From the NCBI GenBank assembly GCA_022539475.1, contig VCMS01000354.1:1-54939 (forward strand): a stretch of DNA of 54,939 nt, in the 5' to 3' direction. Position numbers and translations under genes: made by a program. A model generated the notes under the pieces. That model was not told where the DNA came from. It saw nothing but the letters and a program-made list of their open reading frames with translations, and did no database searches. Shown piece by piece: positions 1 to 11,493 of the stretch; the first letter of the stretch is position 1; each line of letters opens with the position of its first letter. The DNA is from Gracilaria domingensis (lineage: Eukaryota > Rhodophyta > Florideophyceae > Gracilariales > Gracilariaceae).

Positions 1-411
1 AAGCGTACCTTGGTTTGTCATAGTACCTGCAGTTTCAGGGTCGCGCAAGTTCTTGCAAGAGACCAGAGAGGGTTTTACTTGGTGAAGGCATATCTTCGGT
101 CATTAACCATCTTCTGGAAGTCTCGTAGAGAGCGACGCACCTTCTCCTAGAACGCAGGAGGAGGTAGACTGCAGAAGTCGTTTCTTACCCGGAGAGTCTC
201 CGGGGGTCAGGGGTCCGACTCCCTAGGGTACCAGGAATCTTAGTTCCTTTTGCACCCGACTATTCATCTTTATTGTTGTTGTTGTTTGTTGTTATTGTTG
301 TTTGTTGTTGTTTGTTGTTGTTGTTTGCTGTTGTTGTTTACCGCTGTCGTTTGCTATTGCCGCCTGTCTGCCACCGCATTATCTGGTTCGCTGCAGTTCC
401 TCTCTTACATC
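1..411 (+). other. Copia-1 copy A: 3' part of untranslated leader
   Basis: This is the 3' end of a Copia-1 leader, cut by the window edge. It matches 5256-5670 almost base for base. It contains two strong stem-loops seen in every leader of the window: one at about 146-175, where a TCTCCT arm pairs with AGGAGGA, and one at about 189-213, where CCCGGAGA pairs with TCTCCGGG. It ends with a (GTT)n-rich tract at about 266-345. The tract is open in several frames and makes false Cys/Leu/Val-rich ORFs. Gag starts at the ATG at 412. Confidence 0.8.
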
Positions 412-3400
412 ATGGACTCGTTTAGTGGGCTCAAGATCGAGAAGTTGGGTGAGGATAACTTCCATACTTGGAAGCATAAGATTCAGTATGTACTTGCACT
501 GAAAGACCTCAAGAACCATCTCACCACTTCTGCACCCACGGATGAAGAGGAACTGGTAAAGTGGCAAATCCGCGACGAAAGGGCTAGAGCTATCATTGGA
601 CTCACGCTTGCCGACGAGCACTTGGATCACATTCGAGACATCGAGACTGCTGCTGACGCATGGAAGGCCATTTGCAATGTGTTTCAACGTAAGACTCTTC
701 TTAACCGAATCAACGCCAGACGTGCTTTCTACTCTGTCAAAATGCGCGAGGACGAGAAGATGTTGCAATTCATCAATCGTGTTCGGCACTTGGCCTCCGA
801 CCTCAAGAGTATGGACGTCAACGTTGAAGAAGAGGACATTGCTATGGCTGCTCTATGTGGACTTCCGGATCGTTTTGAGCACCTCATTGTTGCAATTGAC
901 ACCACGATCGGAGATCGCGAACTCACCATGGAGTTTGTGAAGAGCCGTCTATTGCAAGAAGAGCAACGTATGAGTGATCGTGCCAAGGAGGAGTCCGGTG
1001 TTGATGCTGCACTCTTGGGACGCCAGTTTCGTAGGAAGTCATTGAAGTCGGTTGTGTGTTACTATTGTGGCATAAAGGGTCATATCCAGAAGAACTGTTT
1101 CAAAAAGCAACGTGATGGGGCTAACAAGGATCAGATCGATGCTGCTCACCCAAGTGTACATACCGCGCTCAACGATGAGCAAGGTACGGGCGGCAGCGAT
1201 TCTGACTTTGTATGCCTCATTGCGAATGGTGCCGACAAGGCCACTAACAGTGACTGGATTGTTGACTCTGGAGCTACTGCGCACATGACTTATGATGACT
1301 CAATGTTCCAAACGTACGAGACAAAGGTGTCGTCGGGTGTGAGCATCGGCAATGATTCCAAGTTGCAGTCTGTTGGTCACGGAAGTGTGGAGCTCGATCT
1401 GACAGTTGAAGGGTCCAAGCGTAAGTGCAAGCTAAAGCAGTGGTACACGTGCCCAACTTACGGTACCATTTGTTGTCTGTGTCACAGATTTGTGATCTGG
1501 GCTGCACGGTAGTGTTTGACAAAGAAAAGGTATGTGTGTACAAGGGTCAAAAGTGGTTGCCGTTGGGCGCCGCGTCAAAGACCTGTACTACCTTTGCACT
1601 GCTGCAGATCAGTTCACGGACACGGACAGTGCGCTTGTGTCAGACTTGTCTCTTTGGCATGCTCGAATGGCTCATGTGAATGTGGAAGGCATCAAGCAGA
1701 TGGCTCGAAACGGTGTTGTGTCAGGTCTGAATGTGGATGTGGCTCAGAAGGTGGATGTGTGTGGCTCTTGTGTAGTGGGCAAAGCAACCCGTGCTCCGAC
1801 TCCCAAGCAAGGGGGGGAACGAGCTGAACACGTACTGGACCTGGTACACTCTGATATATCGGGTCCAGTGAACGTGAAGTCCTTGGGAGGCTCGCACTAC
1901 TTTGTCACATTCATCGATGACCACAGCCGCTACTGCTTCTTGTACATGCTCAAGACGAAGGATGAGGTGTTCCGGATGTTCATCAAGTGGCTCAGGTTTG
2001 TGGAGAACCAGATGGGCAGGAAAGTGTTAACCATCACCGCTCGCAAGAGTGTGTTGCGTGCATTACGCACTGACAATGGTGGTGAGTACTTGTCCAATCG
2101 GTTCTCCGAAAAGCTTGAGCAGTACGGTATTGAGCATCAGCGAACTGTGCCTTATAATCCACAGCAGAACGGGCTTGCCGAGAGGTTCAACCGCACACTC
2201 ATGGACTTGGTCAGGTCAATATTGCATCACAAGAATGTGCCAAAAAGCTTTTGGGCTGAGGCTCTGAATGTTTCTGTGTATGTGCGCAACAGAGTGACCT
2301 GCAAAGCGCTTCCGAGTGACGTGACGCCGTTTGAGCTGTGGCATGGACAGAAGCCTGATCTGGGCAATCTGCGTGTGTTTGGTAGCCGTTGCTGGTACAA
2401 GGTGGTTGATCACAAGTTGAAGAAGCTGGAAGAGCGTGCAGTGGAGGCCATCTTCATTGGGTACACTTCAGGCTCCCACGGGTACAAGTTGTGGGACAGC
2501 CAGAAGAAGAAGGTGATTGTGTCACGAGATGTGAGGTTTGACGAGTGCTGTGGAACTGAAAGTGACGAGCACTCTGAACACGAGGATATGCGGATATCGA
2601 CTTGGTCGACAAGTCGGTATCTGCTGAAGCCCCAACCTCTGACATATCCGCCGATCATTCTGAGATGATCCTTCTGCACCAGCTTCTCATGAGAGTACCA
2701 CGAATGCCAGTACGGATGAGACACCACACCAGTTCCACAAGATGAGCCAGAAGTGACAGAGACGCAGCCCCTTCGTAGATCCACACGTCAGAGAAAGACG
2801 CCATCCTCGTGGTGGCGTGGTGCCAGTGCTTTCCTTACAGCCAGTGATGATACTCCTTCGTCGTACGGTGACGCAGTGTCACGTCCTGATTCCGAAGCTT
2901 GGAAGAAGGCGATGAAGAGTGAGTACGAGTCATTGATGGAGCATGACACATGGGATCTAGTGCCAAGGCCAGCAGACAGCAACGTGATTTCGTCCAAGTG
3001 GGTGTATGTACAGAAGTATGAGGCTTCGTCATCTGGTGAACCGACAGTGCGTTACAAGGCTCGTGTGGTTGCAAGAGGCTTCCTGCAGATCGAGGGTGTG
3101 GACTTCTCAGAGACTTATGCACCTGTGGTGAAGTTCACATCCATCAGAATGATCTTGTCTGTGACTGCCGTACGAGACTTTCATTTGCACCAGATGGACG
3201 TGAAGACTGCCTTTCTGAACGGTGACCTTGACGAGACAGTGTACATGGAGCAGCCAATGGGATTCACACAGCAGGGAAAGGAGGACTTGGTGTGCCGACT
3301 GAAGAAAGCGATCTATGGGCTTAGACAAGCACCAAGACAGTGGCACGCCAAGATATACGCCTTCCTTGTTGGTGAAATGCACCTCAAGCCGAATGACGCA

Positions 3401-3634
3401 GACGAGTGTGTCTACAACGGGATCATACTAGGTTTCTTGGTTATCATTGCTCTGTATGTTGACGACTTGCTGATTGCGAGTCCGAGCATGAAAACCGTGG
3501 AACGTGTGAAGGCAGAGCTGTCAAGTCGTTTCCGCATGAAGGACCTCAAAGAAGCTCGCATGGTTCTTGGATTTGAAATCCATTGAGACAGAACCAAGCG
3601 AGAGCTGTACTTGACTCAGTCAGCGTACACGAAC
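412..3634 (+). pseudogene. Copia-1 copy A gag-pol, broken and 3' truncated
   Basis: This is a Ty1/copia polyprotein in the order gag, protease, integrase, RT. It starts with MDSFSGLKIEKL. A CCHC zinc knuckle (CYYCGIKGHIQKNC) lies at 1057-1098, the protease DSG at about 1264-1272, the integrase HHCC and D-D-E core at about 1655-2200, and the RT YVDD near 3457. Against the intact copy at 22146-26045 it has one-base losses near 1440, 1554, 2586, 2673 and 2720, and CGA has become TGA at 3584-3586. Pol then stops inside the RT/RNase H linker and touches an LTR tip at 3635, so RNase H is absent. It cannot make a full polyprotein as it stands. Several of the losses could be sequencing errors. Confidence 0.92.
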
Positions 3635-4420
3635 TGTTGGATGTTGACTTTGTGCTGTCACTGAAAACCAAAAGTGCTGGGGAGCATGGGCTGTTTTGGA
3701 GGGTGCCGTTGGAAAATCGCATATGCGCCTCTGCGCAAACTCAACGTGAAACGGGCTTCTGATTGGCTACTGCAAATGGTCATATGCATTGTGGTTCGTA
3801 CAAGTGTTGTGACGCTAATGGGTTGTTTCCGGCGTACACGTGTGTTGCTAGTACACTGGGCATACTGTACATGATGCACAGGGTACACACGTATGTACGT
3901 GGACATGTAGGACAGCTTCATGTGACTTTGGCACTATGGTGAAGAGTTGTTGCGGTGTCAAGAGGATTACAGTGTGGTGTTGTTGGTGACGTAGGACTTG
4001 GAGTGAGTTTGTGGTGACGTGTTAGTTGGTGAGCTTGTACGTAACTGTTATGGTGGCGTGTACGGATTACAGTGTGTTGGCACTATGTGAATCTGTGCAT
4101 GGTCATGGTTATGTGTAGGCACGTAACTTGATGTGCACGGCTGTGCACTGTTGTGCGTTGTTGTGCTTTGTTGTTGTAAGCTGTCATGATAGTGTGGCAG
4201 TGTTACCATGTTATGTTAGAAGATGATTGGTAGTATTGAGTGTCTCTAGCTAGTGGTTTTGGTATTGCTTGGAGTTGGAGTTGTGCGATGGTGTCGCAAA
4301 GTAGTTCTATATAAGTGGTGACTCGAGCACCTCCAAGTAAAATCCGAGCCAGAGCTGGCGAACTTCCCTTCATTCCCCTATCCTTTCTTCAACCTTCCCT
4401 TTCAGCTTCAACCTCTATCA
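3635..4420 (+). repeat. Copia-1 LTR (3' of copy A, 5' of chimera B)
   Basis: This 786 bp LTR begins TGTTGGATG and ends CTCTATCA, with the usual TG...CA ends. U3 holds CGCATATGCGC, an ATTGG (inverted CCAAT) followed by CTACTGCAAATG, and a TATATAA at 4308-4314. Transcription should start near the AAGTAAAA at about 4335. A PBS follows immediately, so it acts as the 5' LTR of the next element. On its left it is fused to a broken pol rather than a polypurine tract. Confidence 0.92.
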
Positions 4421-4435
4421 GGTTATGGGCCCAGC
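4421..4435 (+). other. Primer-binding site, half-tRNA (initiator Met) type
   Basis: GGTTATGGGCCCAGC starts at the base after the LTR. It is complementary to the anticodon loop and stem of initiator tRNA-Met (CUGGGCCCAUAACC), not to a tRNA 3' end. Drosophila copia and yeast Ty5 prime from such a cleaved 5' half. The same site, inverted, is beside LTRs at about 12724-12736, 19998-20010, 21185-21200, 27237-27251 and 38395-38407. Confidence 0.8.
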
Positions 4436-5680
4436 CCCGCTGACCTCTGCCGTTATCGTTCCATCTCGCCGCTGATTCTCGCCGCTCTCCCTCACCGCCG
4501 TTCATCCGCTTCGCTGTTTTCCCTTTCGTTCCCTTCTCCGTTGCGTCGGGTGTGTTGACCGTATCGTTGGTCGGTGTTGACTTTCTTCTTTCGGTCGTTC
4601 GTTCCTCTCTGAGGGCGTTTTGTTGGTGGTGGTTCGACGTTGACTTTCTATCGTGATTGTGTTTGGGCGCTCGTTGTTGCCCGTGTTGTCGATCGCTATC
4701 CGCTTCGTCTGGTCTCCCTCTGTTATTATTGTTGGGATCCCCACGTCGTCTTTGTGGGTTCTGATCCGAGAGGTTGAGGACCTTGTGTTGTTGAAGTCTG
4801 TGCACTTGTGTGTTGTGCTCAGCATTCGTTTCTGTTGAAGTCCGTGCACTGCGTGTGTGCTCGGCAGGTGTGGTGATCACTTGAGTTTCGGTGCGACGAG
4901 CGGTTGATCCGAGCAATCGGGGACGTTAGTCTGGCGGCTTGAACCAAAGCATTTGTTCCGTCTTGCGAGTTTCCCACCCGTCCTTAGGGGCAGATAACGG
5001 TGTCGGTCGAAAGACCTGGTATTCTTCGCGGGGGCATTTGTGGACGGGGTGCCGTGACGTACTGCACTGGACAGGAGGTGGTCCAACTTTATGTTGCTGA
5101 CCTGACTTTGTGTTGGGTTCTTGATCTGTGGCGAAGGCAAACTGAAACGAGCTTTTGATCCGTACTGCTTCGGTGGTGCGGGGAGGCGACGTGTTGTAGG
5201 CTGACCTCCTTTTTAGGATCAGGCCGCTTGTGAACTTCATTGTTTGCTTGCTAGAAGCGTACCTTGGTTTGTCATAGTACCTGCAGTTTCAGGGTCGCGC
5301 AAGTTCTTGCAAGAGACCAGAGAGGGTTTTACTTGGTGAAGGCATATCTTCGGTCATTAACCATCTTCTGGAAGTCTCGTAGAGAGCGACGCACCTTCTC
5401 CTAGAACGCAGGAGGAGGTAGACTGCAGAAGTCGTTTCTTACCCGGAGAGTCTCCGGGGGTCAGGGGTCCGACTCCCTAGGGTACCAGGAATCTTAGTTC
5501 CTTTTGCACCCGACTATTCATCTTTATTGTTGTTGTTGTTTGTTGTTATTGTTGTTTGTTGTTGTTTGTTGTTATTGTTGTTTGTTGTTGTTTGTTGTTA
5601 TTGTTGTTTGTTGTTGTTTGTTGTTGTTGTTTGCTGTTGTTGTTTACCGCTGTCGTTTGCTATTGCCGCCTGTCTGCCAC
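4421..5680 (+). other. Copia-1 type A leader of chimera B
   Basis: This is a long untranslated leader between the PBS and the coding region. It includes the paired stem-loops near 5401-5430 and 5443-5468, and a (GTT)n tract at about 5522-5645 that is clearly longer than in copy A because a TTGTTGTTTGTTGTTA block is repeated. The opposite strand is open for about 175 codons over 4389-4916, but without an ATG start. The leader ends at about 5680 (CTGCCACC), where Copia-2 pol begins instead of Copia-1 gag. Confidence 0.85.
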
Positions 5681-7613
5681 CCCTTTGACGAGGATTCTTT
5701 CCCCGGTGGCGAATACTTGGAGGAGTACATGGAGGATGAGAGTGCATCTGAGTGGCACTGATGATGAATCTGCGTTAGAATCTGACCCGACCGCCGAGGA
5801 AGCACCACCAGCACTGGGTAATGAGAGCAGTGATGATGGTGAGGAAAATGTTGAAAGTGCCAGCTCTGGTGATGAAAGTGAGCATGAGCCTCCGAACAGC
5901 ACAGATCACACGTCCACTGACAACATCGGCCAATCTGCGGAGCCATCGCGATACCCGCAGCGCACGCGTCGTGCTCCGCGGAGGTGGTTTATGGCTGGAT
6001 CTGCCACCACTTCTGCTGTTCAAGTGACGACGAGTGATGAACCCACACTTAAGGAAGCAATGTCTGCGACGCCAATGGAGCAAAGTCTGTGGCGAGCAGC
6101 CATCGAAGAGGAGCTTGCATCACTTGAGTCCAAGAATACTTGGCGTGAGGACAAATCTCCTGCACAGCAACCACTCCCAACGCACATTGTTCTCAAGGTA
6201 AAGCGTAATGCCGATGGTTCAGTCGAACGCTTCAAGGCTCGAGTGGTGGCTGGTGGTAATCATCAGACCTTTGGTGAGAACTACATGGAGACATATGCAC
6301 CAGTGGTTTCTTTCGGCATAGTACGTTTCTTCCTGTACTTGTCCTTATGTTTGCAAATGTACATTGCTCAGGTGGATGTGAAGACCGCATTCCTCAACGG
6401 CGATCTCGACGAGGACGTTTGGGTCATGTCACCGCGTGGTGTTCCAGGACTTGGCTCACGATGCTACAAGCTTCAAAAGGCAATGTATGGACTGAAGCAA
6501 GCACATCTAGCCTGGCACACCAAGTTCACACGCGATCTTGCAGACATTGGTTTTGAAGAGCTGCCAAGCGCACCTTGCGTGTTCCGACGCCCCAGTGAAT
6601 ACAGAGGCTACGCCTACATCCTGGTGTACGTTGACGATCTGCTAATCTTCACTCCGTCCACGGAAGAGCGATCTGGGATCCTGGAGGAGCTCAGGAGTCT
6701 GTACGAGATTCGCGTTGAGAATAAAGTGACGCTTTACCTTGGTGTTGAACTTACTTGGAGTGTAGACGACGATGGTCGACTAACAGGTGTTCAGCTTGGT
6801 CAACCCTTATACATTGAAGGCATGCTTCGACGCTTCGGTCTGGACAACTCCAAGCCTGCCCGCAGTCCAATGGTAGAGTCATTCTTCTCCGGACTTGCGG
6901 AGGAGGAGGACAAATCGGCTCAGGATGTGCAGTTGTACCAGCAGATGATCGGGTCTCTGCTGTACTTGGCACTTCGCACTCGCGTGGATATTCTTGCACC
7001 GGTACTCATTCTTGCTCGTTACCAAAGCAATCCAACGGCATACTGTCATAGAGCTGCGAAACGAGTGCTGCGCTACCTACAGGGTACTCGGCATCATGGA
7101 TTGAACTACCGCGCCGGCTCCTTGGATATGGAGGCGTATGTTGATTCAGACTTTGCTGGTGACAAGTCGGATCGCAAGTCCATGTCCGGGTATATGATCA
7201 AGTTCGGTTCTGCCGTGGTGTTCTTCGGTGCCAAGAAGCAAGCTTCAGTTGCTTTGTCTACTGCAGAGGCTGAATACTATGCTCTGACCATGGCGACGCA
7301 GGAGATTGTGTGGATGAAACGTGTGCTGTCCGAACTTGATATGGGCATCAATGGTGCAGTTTCTCTCCACTCGGACAACCAAGTTGCGATCGACTGGAGT
7401 GCAGGTGAACGGTGCCCGTCGGGTAGGGCTAAGCACATTGACGTGAAGCTGCATTTCATTAGGGACTTGGTAAAGGATTCTGTGATCGATGTGAAGTATG
7501 TGCCGAGTGAGTTGAACGACGCAGACATTCTTACCAAGCCCCTTGGTCCGTTAGGTGCCCAGGCAATCATGGAAAGGATTGGACTTGGCCAGGAACTCGA
7601 GGAGGAGTGTTGA
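5681..7613 (+). pseudogene. Copia-2 pol 3' half (RT-RNase H) fused to a Copia-1 leader
   Basis: This is the C-terminal half of a second Copia family. From about 5755 it is open to the stop at 7611-7613. RT shows YVDD at about 6627-6638. RNase H shows the VDSDFAGD and STAEAEYYAL motifs and the terminal DADILTKPL, so unlike Copia-1 its RNase H is complete. Gag, protease and integrase are missing. Compared with the minus-strand copy at 31329-32946 it lacks about 110 bp after the codons for ESAS (near 5749), which shifts the frame so that 5681-5755 is read out of frame. A chimeric, non-autonomous copy. Confidence 0.9.
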
Positions 7614-8337
7614 TGTTGGGTCATGGTCGAGTGCCTGTCAGTCCCTCAAGGGTGCTCCAAGTACTTGGAATACAAAGTTGCAGGGGAGCATGGGCACTTT
7701 TGGGCACCCTCGCGCGAAAGGCGCATATGCGCCTCTACGCAAACCCAACGTGATACTGCAATATGATTGGCTACTGCAAATGCGTGTATGCAACGTAGTT
7801 TGAACAAGTGGTTCTGGTTGTATGGGCTAGGAGTGGCGGATGGCACAAGTGGTGCGCTCTGATTGGTTGGAGTCTGCTAGTGTTGGCCACTTATGCAGTA
7901 GCTGAGAATGTGCGAATACAGGCTATACTGGGCGGTTTTTGCAAGATGTGCGATTCTAAGCTATTGCAAAGGGTTTTGGAGCGAATGTGCGATTCTGAGC
8001 TGCGCGAGGGGGTTTGATGCGCCGGATTGAAAATGTTGATTTTTTGGGGCTACTAATGGATTATGGAGTTGGCATTGGATTTGGCGCAGTTTGATTTAGT
8101 TGTTTTGAATTCGTATTGTGATTTGCGCGCGCTTTCGTTGTCAAGGTGTACACTTTGACAGCGTGTGCTGTTATGTCGCATGCAGCGACGGCGGCGGTGC
8201 GCGGTTAGTACTAGAAGGTTGCGATCGTCCCCGTTCACTAAACTCGGTCGAAGGTGGCCTACCCCCTTTGTTTGTTTTACCCATCTTGTTCACATTTTCC
8301 TCACTTCCCTTTGTCTAACCTGCGCACGCTGCGTTAG
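7608..8337 (+). repeat. Copia-2 LTR, 3' end replaced by Copia-1 pol
   Basis: It starts TGTTGATGTT at 7608, overlapping the pol stop codon and following a GAGGAG purine run. It is related to the Copia-1 LTR mainly in U3: the GAGCATGGGC block, a perfect 14-bp palindrome GGCGCATATGCGCC at 7720-7733, and ATTGGCTACTGCAAATG at 7766-7782. The rest has diverged. No clear TATA box or CA end was found. At about 8337 it passes straight into Copia-1 pol, with GCACC shared at the junction. Confidence 0.75.
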
Positions 8338-10112
8338 CACCAGCTTCTCATGAGAGTACCACGAATGCCAGTACGGATGAAGACACCACACCAGTTCCAC
8401 AAGATGAGCCAGAAGTGACAGAGACGCAGCCCCTTCGTAGATCCACACGTCAGAGAAAGACGCCATTCTCGTGGTGGCGTGGTGCCAGTGCTTTCCTTAC
8501 AGCCAGTGATGATACTCCTTCGTCGTACGGTGACGCAGTGTCACGTCCTGATTCCGAAGCTTGGAAGAAGGCGATGAAGAGTGAGTACGAGTCAGTGATG
8601 GAGCATGACACATGGGATCTAGTGCCAAGGCCAGCAGACAGCAACGTGATTTCGTCCAAGTGGGTGTATGTACAGAAGTATGAGGCTTCGTCATCTGGTG
8701 AACCGACAGTGCGTTACAAGGCTCGTGTGGTTGCAAGAGGCTTCCTGCAGATCGAGGGTGTGGACTTCTCAGAGACTTATGCACCTGTGGTGAAGTTCAC
8801 ATCCATCAGAATGATCCTGTCAGTGACTGCCGTACGAGACTTTCACTTGCACCAGATGGATGTGAAGACTGCCTTTCTGAACGGTGACCTTGACGAGACA
8901 GTGTACATGGAGCAGCCAATGGGGTTCACACAGCAGGGAAAGGAGGACTTGGTGTGCCGACTGAAGAAAGCGATCTATGGGCTTAGACAAGCACCAAGAC
9001 AGTGGCACGCCAAGATATACGCCTTCCTTGTTGGTGAAATGCACCTCAAGCCGAATGACGCAGACGAGTGTGTCTACAACGGGATCATACTAGGTTTCTT
9101 GGTTATCATTGCTCTGTATTTTGACGACTTGCTGATTGCGAGTCCGAGCATGAAAACCGTGGAACGTGTGAAGGCCGAGCTGTCAAGTCGTTTCCGCATG
9201 AAGGACCTCAAAGAAGCTCGCATGGTTCTTGGATTTGAAATCCATCGAGACAGAACCAAGCGAGAGCTGTACTTGACTCAGTCAGCGTACACGAACAAGG
9301 TCCTGGAGCGATTTGGCATGCAGCTGTCGAAACCCGTTGACACTCCTATGGAGGGCGGTGTGGACTTGTCTGTTGACGAGGAAGTGCTCACGCATGTACC
9401 GTATCGTCAGGCGATTGGCTGCCTCATGTATCTCTCTGTGGGAACTCGTCCAGACATCTCATATGCTGTGGCTAAGCTGGCCAAGTATGTTGAGAAGCCG
9501 GGAAACACTCACTGGAAGGCGGTCAAGCGTGTTCTTCGCTACCTCAATGGCACTACCACGTTCGGGTTGACGTATGGCTCCAGCACCGATTTGCAACTGC
9601 ACGGCTATGTGGACTCTGACTGGGCTGGCGATGTTGCCAACCGCAAGTCCACTAGTGGATACTTGTTCATGATGTGCGGTGGTGCTGTGTCGTGGTCGTC
9701 TCGTCAACAGGAGGTAGTTGCTCTGTCGAGTGCAGAGGCTGAGTACGTGAGCTTGTGCTCTGGCACCAAGGAGGCGATCTGGCTTAGGCGACTTTGGAAC
9801 GGCATTGGCAGTGTGATTGGCAAGGAAGCAGACGGGTCTGTAAAGCTGCTGGTTGAACCAACTCCCATGTATGTTGACAACCAGGGCAGCATTGACCTTG
9901 CTCGAAATGGAGTGGTGAACAGGCGAACCAAGCATATTGAAATTCGGTTCCACTTCACTCGATAAGCTCTGCAGGCCAAGTCGATTGTGCTGTTCTACTG
10001 CCCGACGGATTCCATGGTTGCCGACATGCTGAATAAGCCGCTTGCGCGAGTGAAGCACGAGAGGTTCCGCGAAGCCGGTGGAGTGATTCACATAGAAGTT
10101 TGGAGTCAGTGA
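8338..10112 (+). pseudogene. Copia-1 copy C: pol 3' half (RT-RNase H)
   Basis: The frame is open from about 8338 to a TAA at 9963-9965 and covers the acidic linker, RT and RNase H. The RT active site reads YFDD (9117-9128) where other copies have YVDD. RNase H motifs include VDSDWAGD, SSAEAEY and KHIEIRFHFTR. After the TAA the same frame continues for 48 sense codons, including ADMLNKPL, to a TGA at 10110-10112. The TAA therefore truncates the normal RNase H end. Gag, protease and integrase are absent. A purine tract and LTR follow. Confidence 0.92.
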
Positions 10113-10123
10113 CAGAGGGGGGG
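10113..10123 (+). other. Polypurine tract of Copia-1 copy C
   Basis: CAGAGGGGGGG lies directly before the TGTTGG of the 3' LTR. This is the expected site where plus-strand DNA synthesis is primed. The same tract, inverted, precedes the LTRs at 14713 and 21987. Confidence 0.8.
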
Positions 10124-10907
10124 TGTTGGATGTTGACCCTGTGCTGTCAATGAAAACCAAAAGTGCTGGGGAGCATGGGCTGTTTTGGAGGGTGCCGTTG
10201 GAAAAGCGCATATGCGCCTCTGCGCAAACTCAACGTGAAACGGGCTTCTGATTGGCTACTGCAAATGGTCATATGCATTGTGGTTCGTACAAGTGTTGTG
10301 GCGCTAATGGGTTGTTTCCGGCGTACACGTGTGTAGCTAGTACACTGGGCATACTGTACATGATGCACAGGGTACACACGTATGTACGTGGACATGTAGG
10401 ACAGCTTTATGTGACTTTGGCACTATGGTGAAGAGTTGTTGCGGTGTCAAGAGGATTACAGTGTGGTGTTGTTGGTGACGTAGGACTTGGAGTGAGTTTG
10501 TGGTGAAGTGTTGTTGGTGAGCTTGTACGTAACTGTTATGGTGTGGTGTATGGATTACAGTGCGTTGGCACTATGTGAATCTGTGCATGGTCATGGTTAT
10601 GTGTAGGCACGTAACTTGATGTGCACGGTTGTGCACTGTTGTGCGTTGTTGTGCTTTGTTGTTGTAAGCTGTCATGATATTGTGGCAGTGTTACCATGTT
10701 ATGTTAGAAGATGGTTGGTAGTATTGAGTGTCTCTAGCTAGTGGTTTCGGTATTGCTTGGAGTTGGAGTTGTGCGATGGTTGCGCAAAGTAGTTCTATAT
10801 AAGCGGTGACTCGAGCACCTCCAAGTAAATCCAAGCCAGAGCTGGCGAACTTCCCTTCATTCCCCTATCCTTTCTTCAACCTTCCCTTTCAGCTTCAACC
10901 TCTATCA
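10124..10907 (+). repeat. Copia-1 3' LTR of copy C
   Basis: This 784 bp LTR runs TGTTGG...CTATCA. The GCGCATATGCGC palindrome is at 10206-10217, the ATTGG/CTACTGCAAATG block at 10250-10266 and TATATAA at 10796-10802. Its U5 end is joined without a gap to an inverted internal piece of Copia-1 gag at 10908. Confidence 0.92.
10206..10266 (+). promoter_or_regulatory. U3 module: GCGCATATGCGC plus ATTGG box
   Basis: The palindrome at 10206-10217 is followed about 44 bp later by ATTGGCTACTGCAAATG (10250-10266). The same pair occurs in the otherwise diverged Copia-2 LTR at 7720-7782, and in other Copia-1 LTRs. It is a likely enhancer or factor-binding module. Confidence 0.55.
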
Positions 10908-11493
10908 CAGATTCCTTCTTGGCACGATCACTCATACGTTGCTCGTCTTGTAACAGACGGCTCTTCACAAACTCCATATTGAGTTGGCGATCTCCGATCG
11001 TGGTGTCAATTGCAACAATGAGGTGCTCAAAATGTTCCGGAAGTCCACATAGAGCGGCCATGGCAATGTCCTTTTCTTCAACGTTGACGTCCACACTCTT
11101 GAGGTCGGAGGCCAAGTGCCGGACACGATTGATGAATTGCAACATCTTCTCGTCCTCCCGCATCTTGACAGAGTAGAAAGCACGTCTGGCGTTGATTCGG
11201 TTCAAAAGAGTCTTGCGTTGGAACACATTGCAAATGGCCTTCCATGCGTCAGCAGCACTCTCGATGTCTCGAATGTGATCCAAGTGCTCGTCGGCAAGCG
11301 TGAGTCGAATGATAGCTCTAGCCCTTTCGTCGCGGATTTGCCACTTTACCAGTTCCTCTTCATCCGTGGGTGCAGAAGTGGTGAGATGGTTCTTGAGGTC
11401 TTTCAGTGCAAGTACATACTGAATCTTCTGCTTCCAAGTATGGAAGTTATCCTCACCCAACTTCTCGATCTTGAGCCCACTAAACGAGTCCAT
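10908..11493 (-). pseudogene. Copia-1 gag N-terminal fragment (D0)
   Basis: Gag begins at the ATG at 11493 and is open to 10908, about 195 codons. It then runs into the end of the opposite-facing LTR, which adds a short out-of-place tail before a stop. The zinc knuckle and everything after it are missing. It is the third, most truncated gag of the minus-strand array. Confidence 0.9.

Noticed and set aside
250..411. Cys/Leu/Val-rich N-terminal extension in frame with gag
   Set aside because: It has no ATG start (TTG only) and is a translation of the (GTT)n leader tract. The same false frame appears in other copies.
4389..4916. 175-codon antisense ORF across leader and U5, also at 12241-12768 and 19515-20042
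   Set aside because: It starts at TTG, is low-complexity (Asn, Gln, Thr, Arg) from CAA-rich sequence, crosses the PBS, and is broken in type B leaders.
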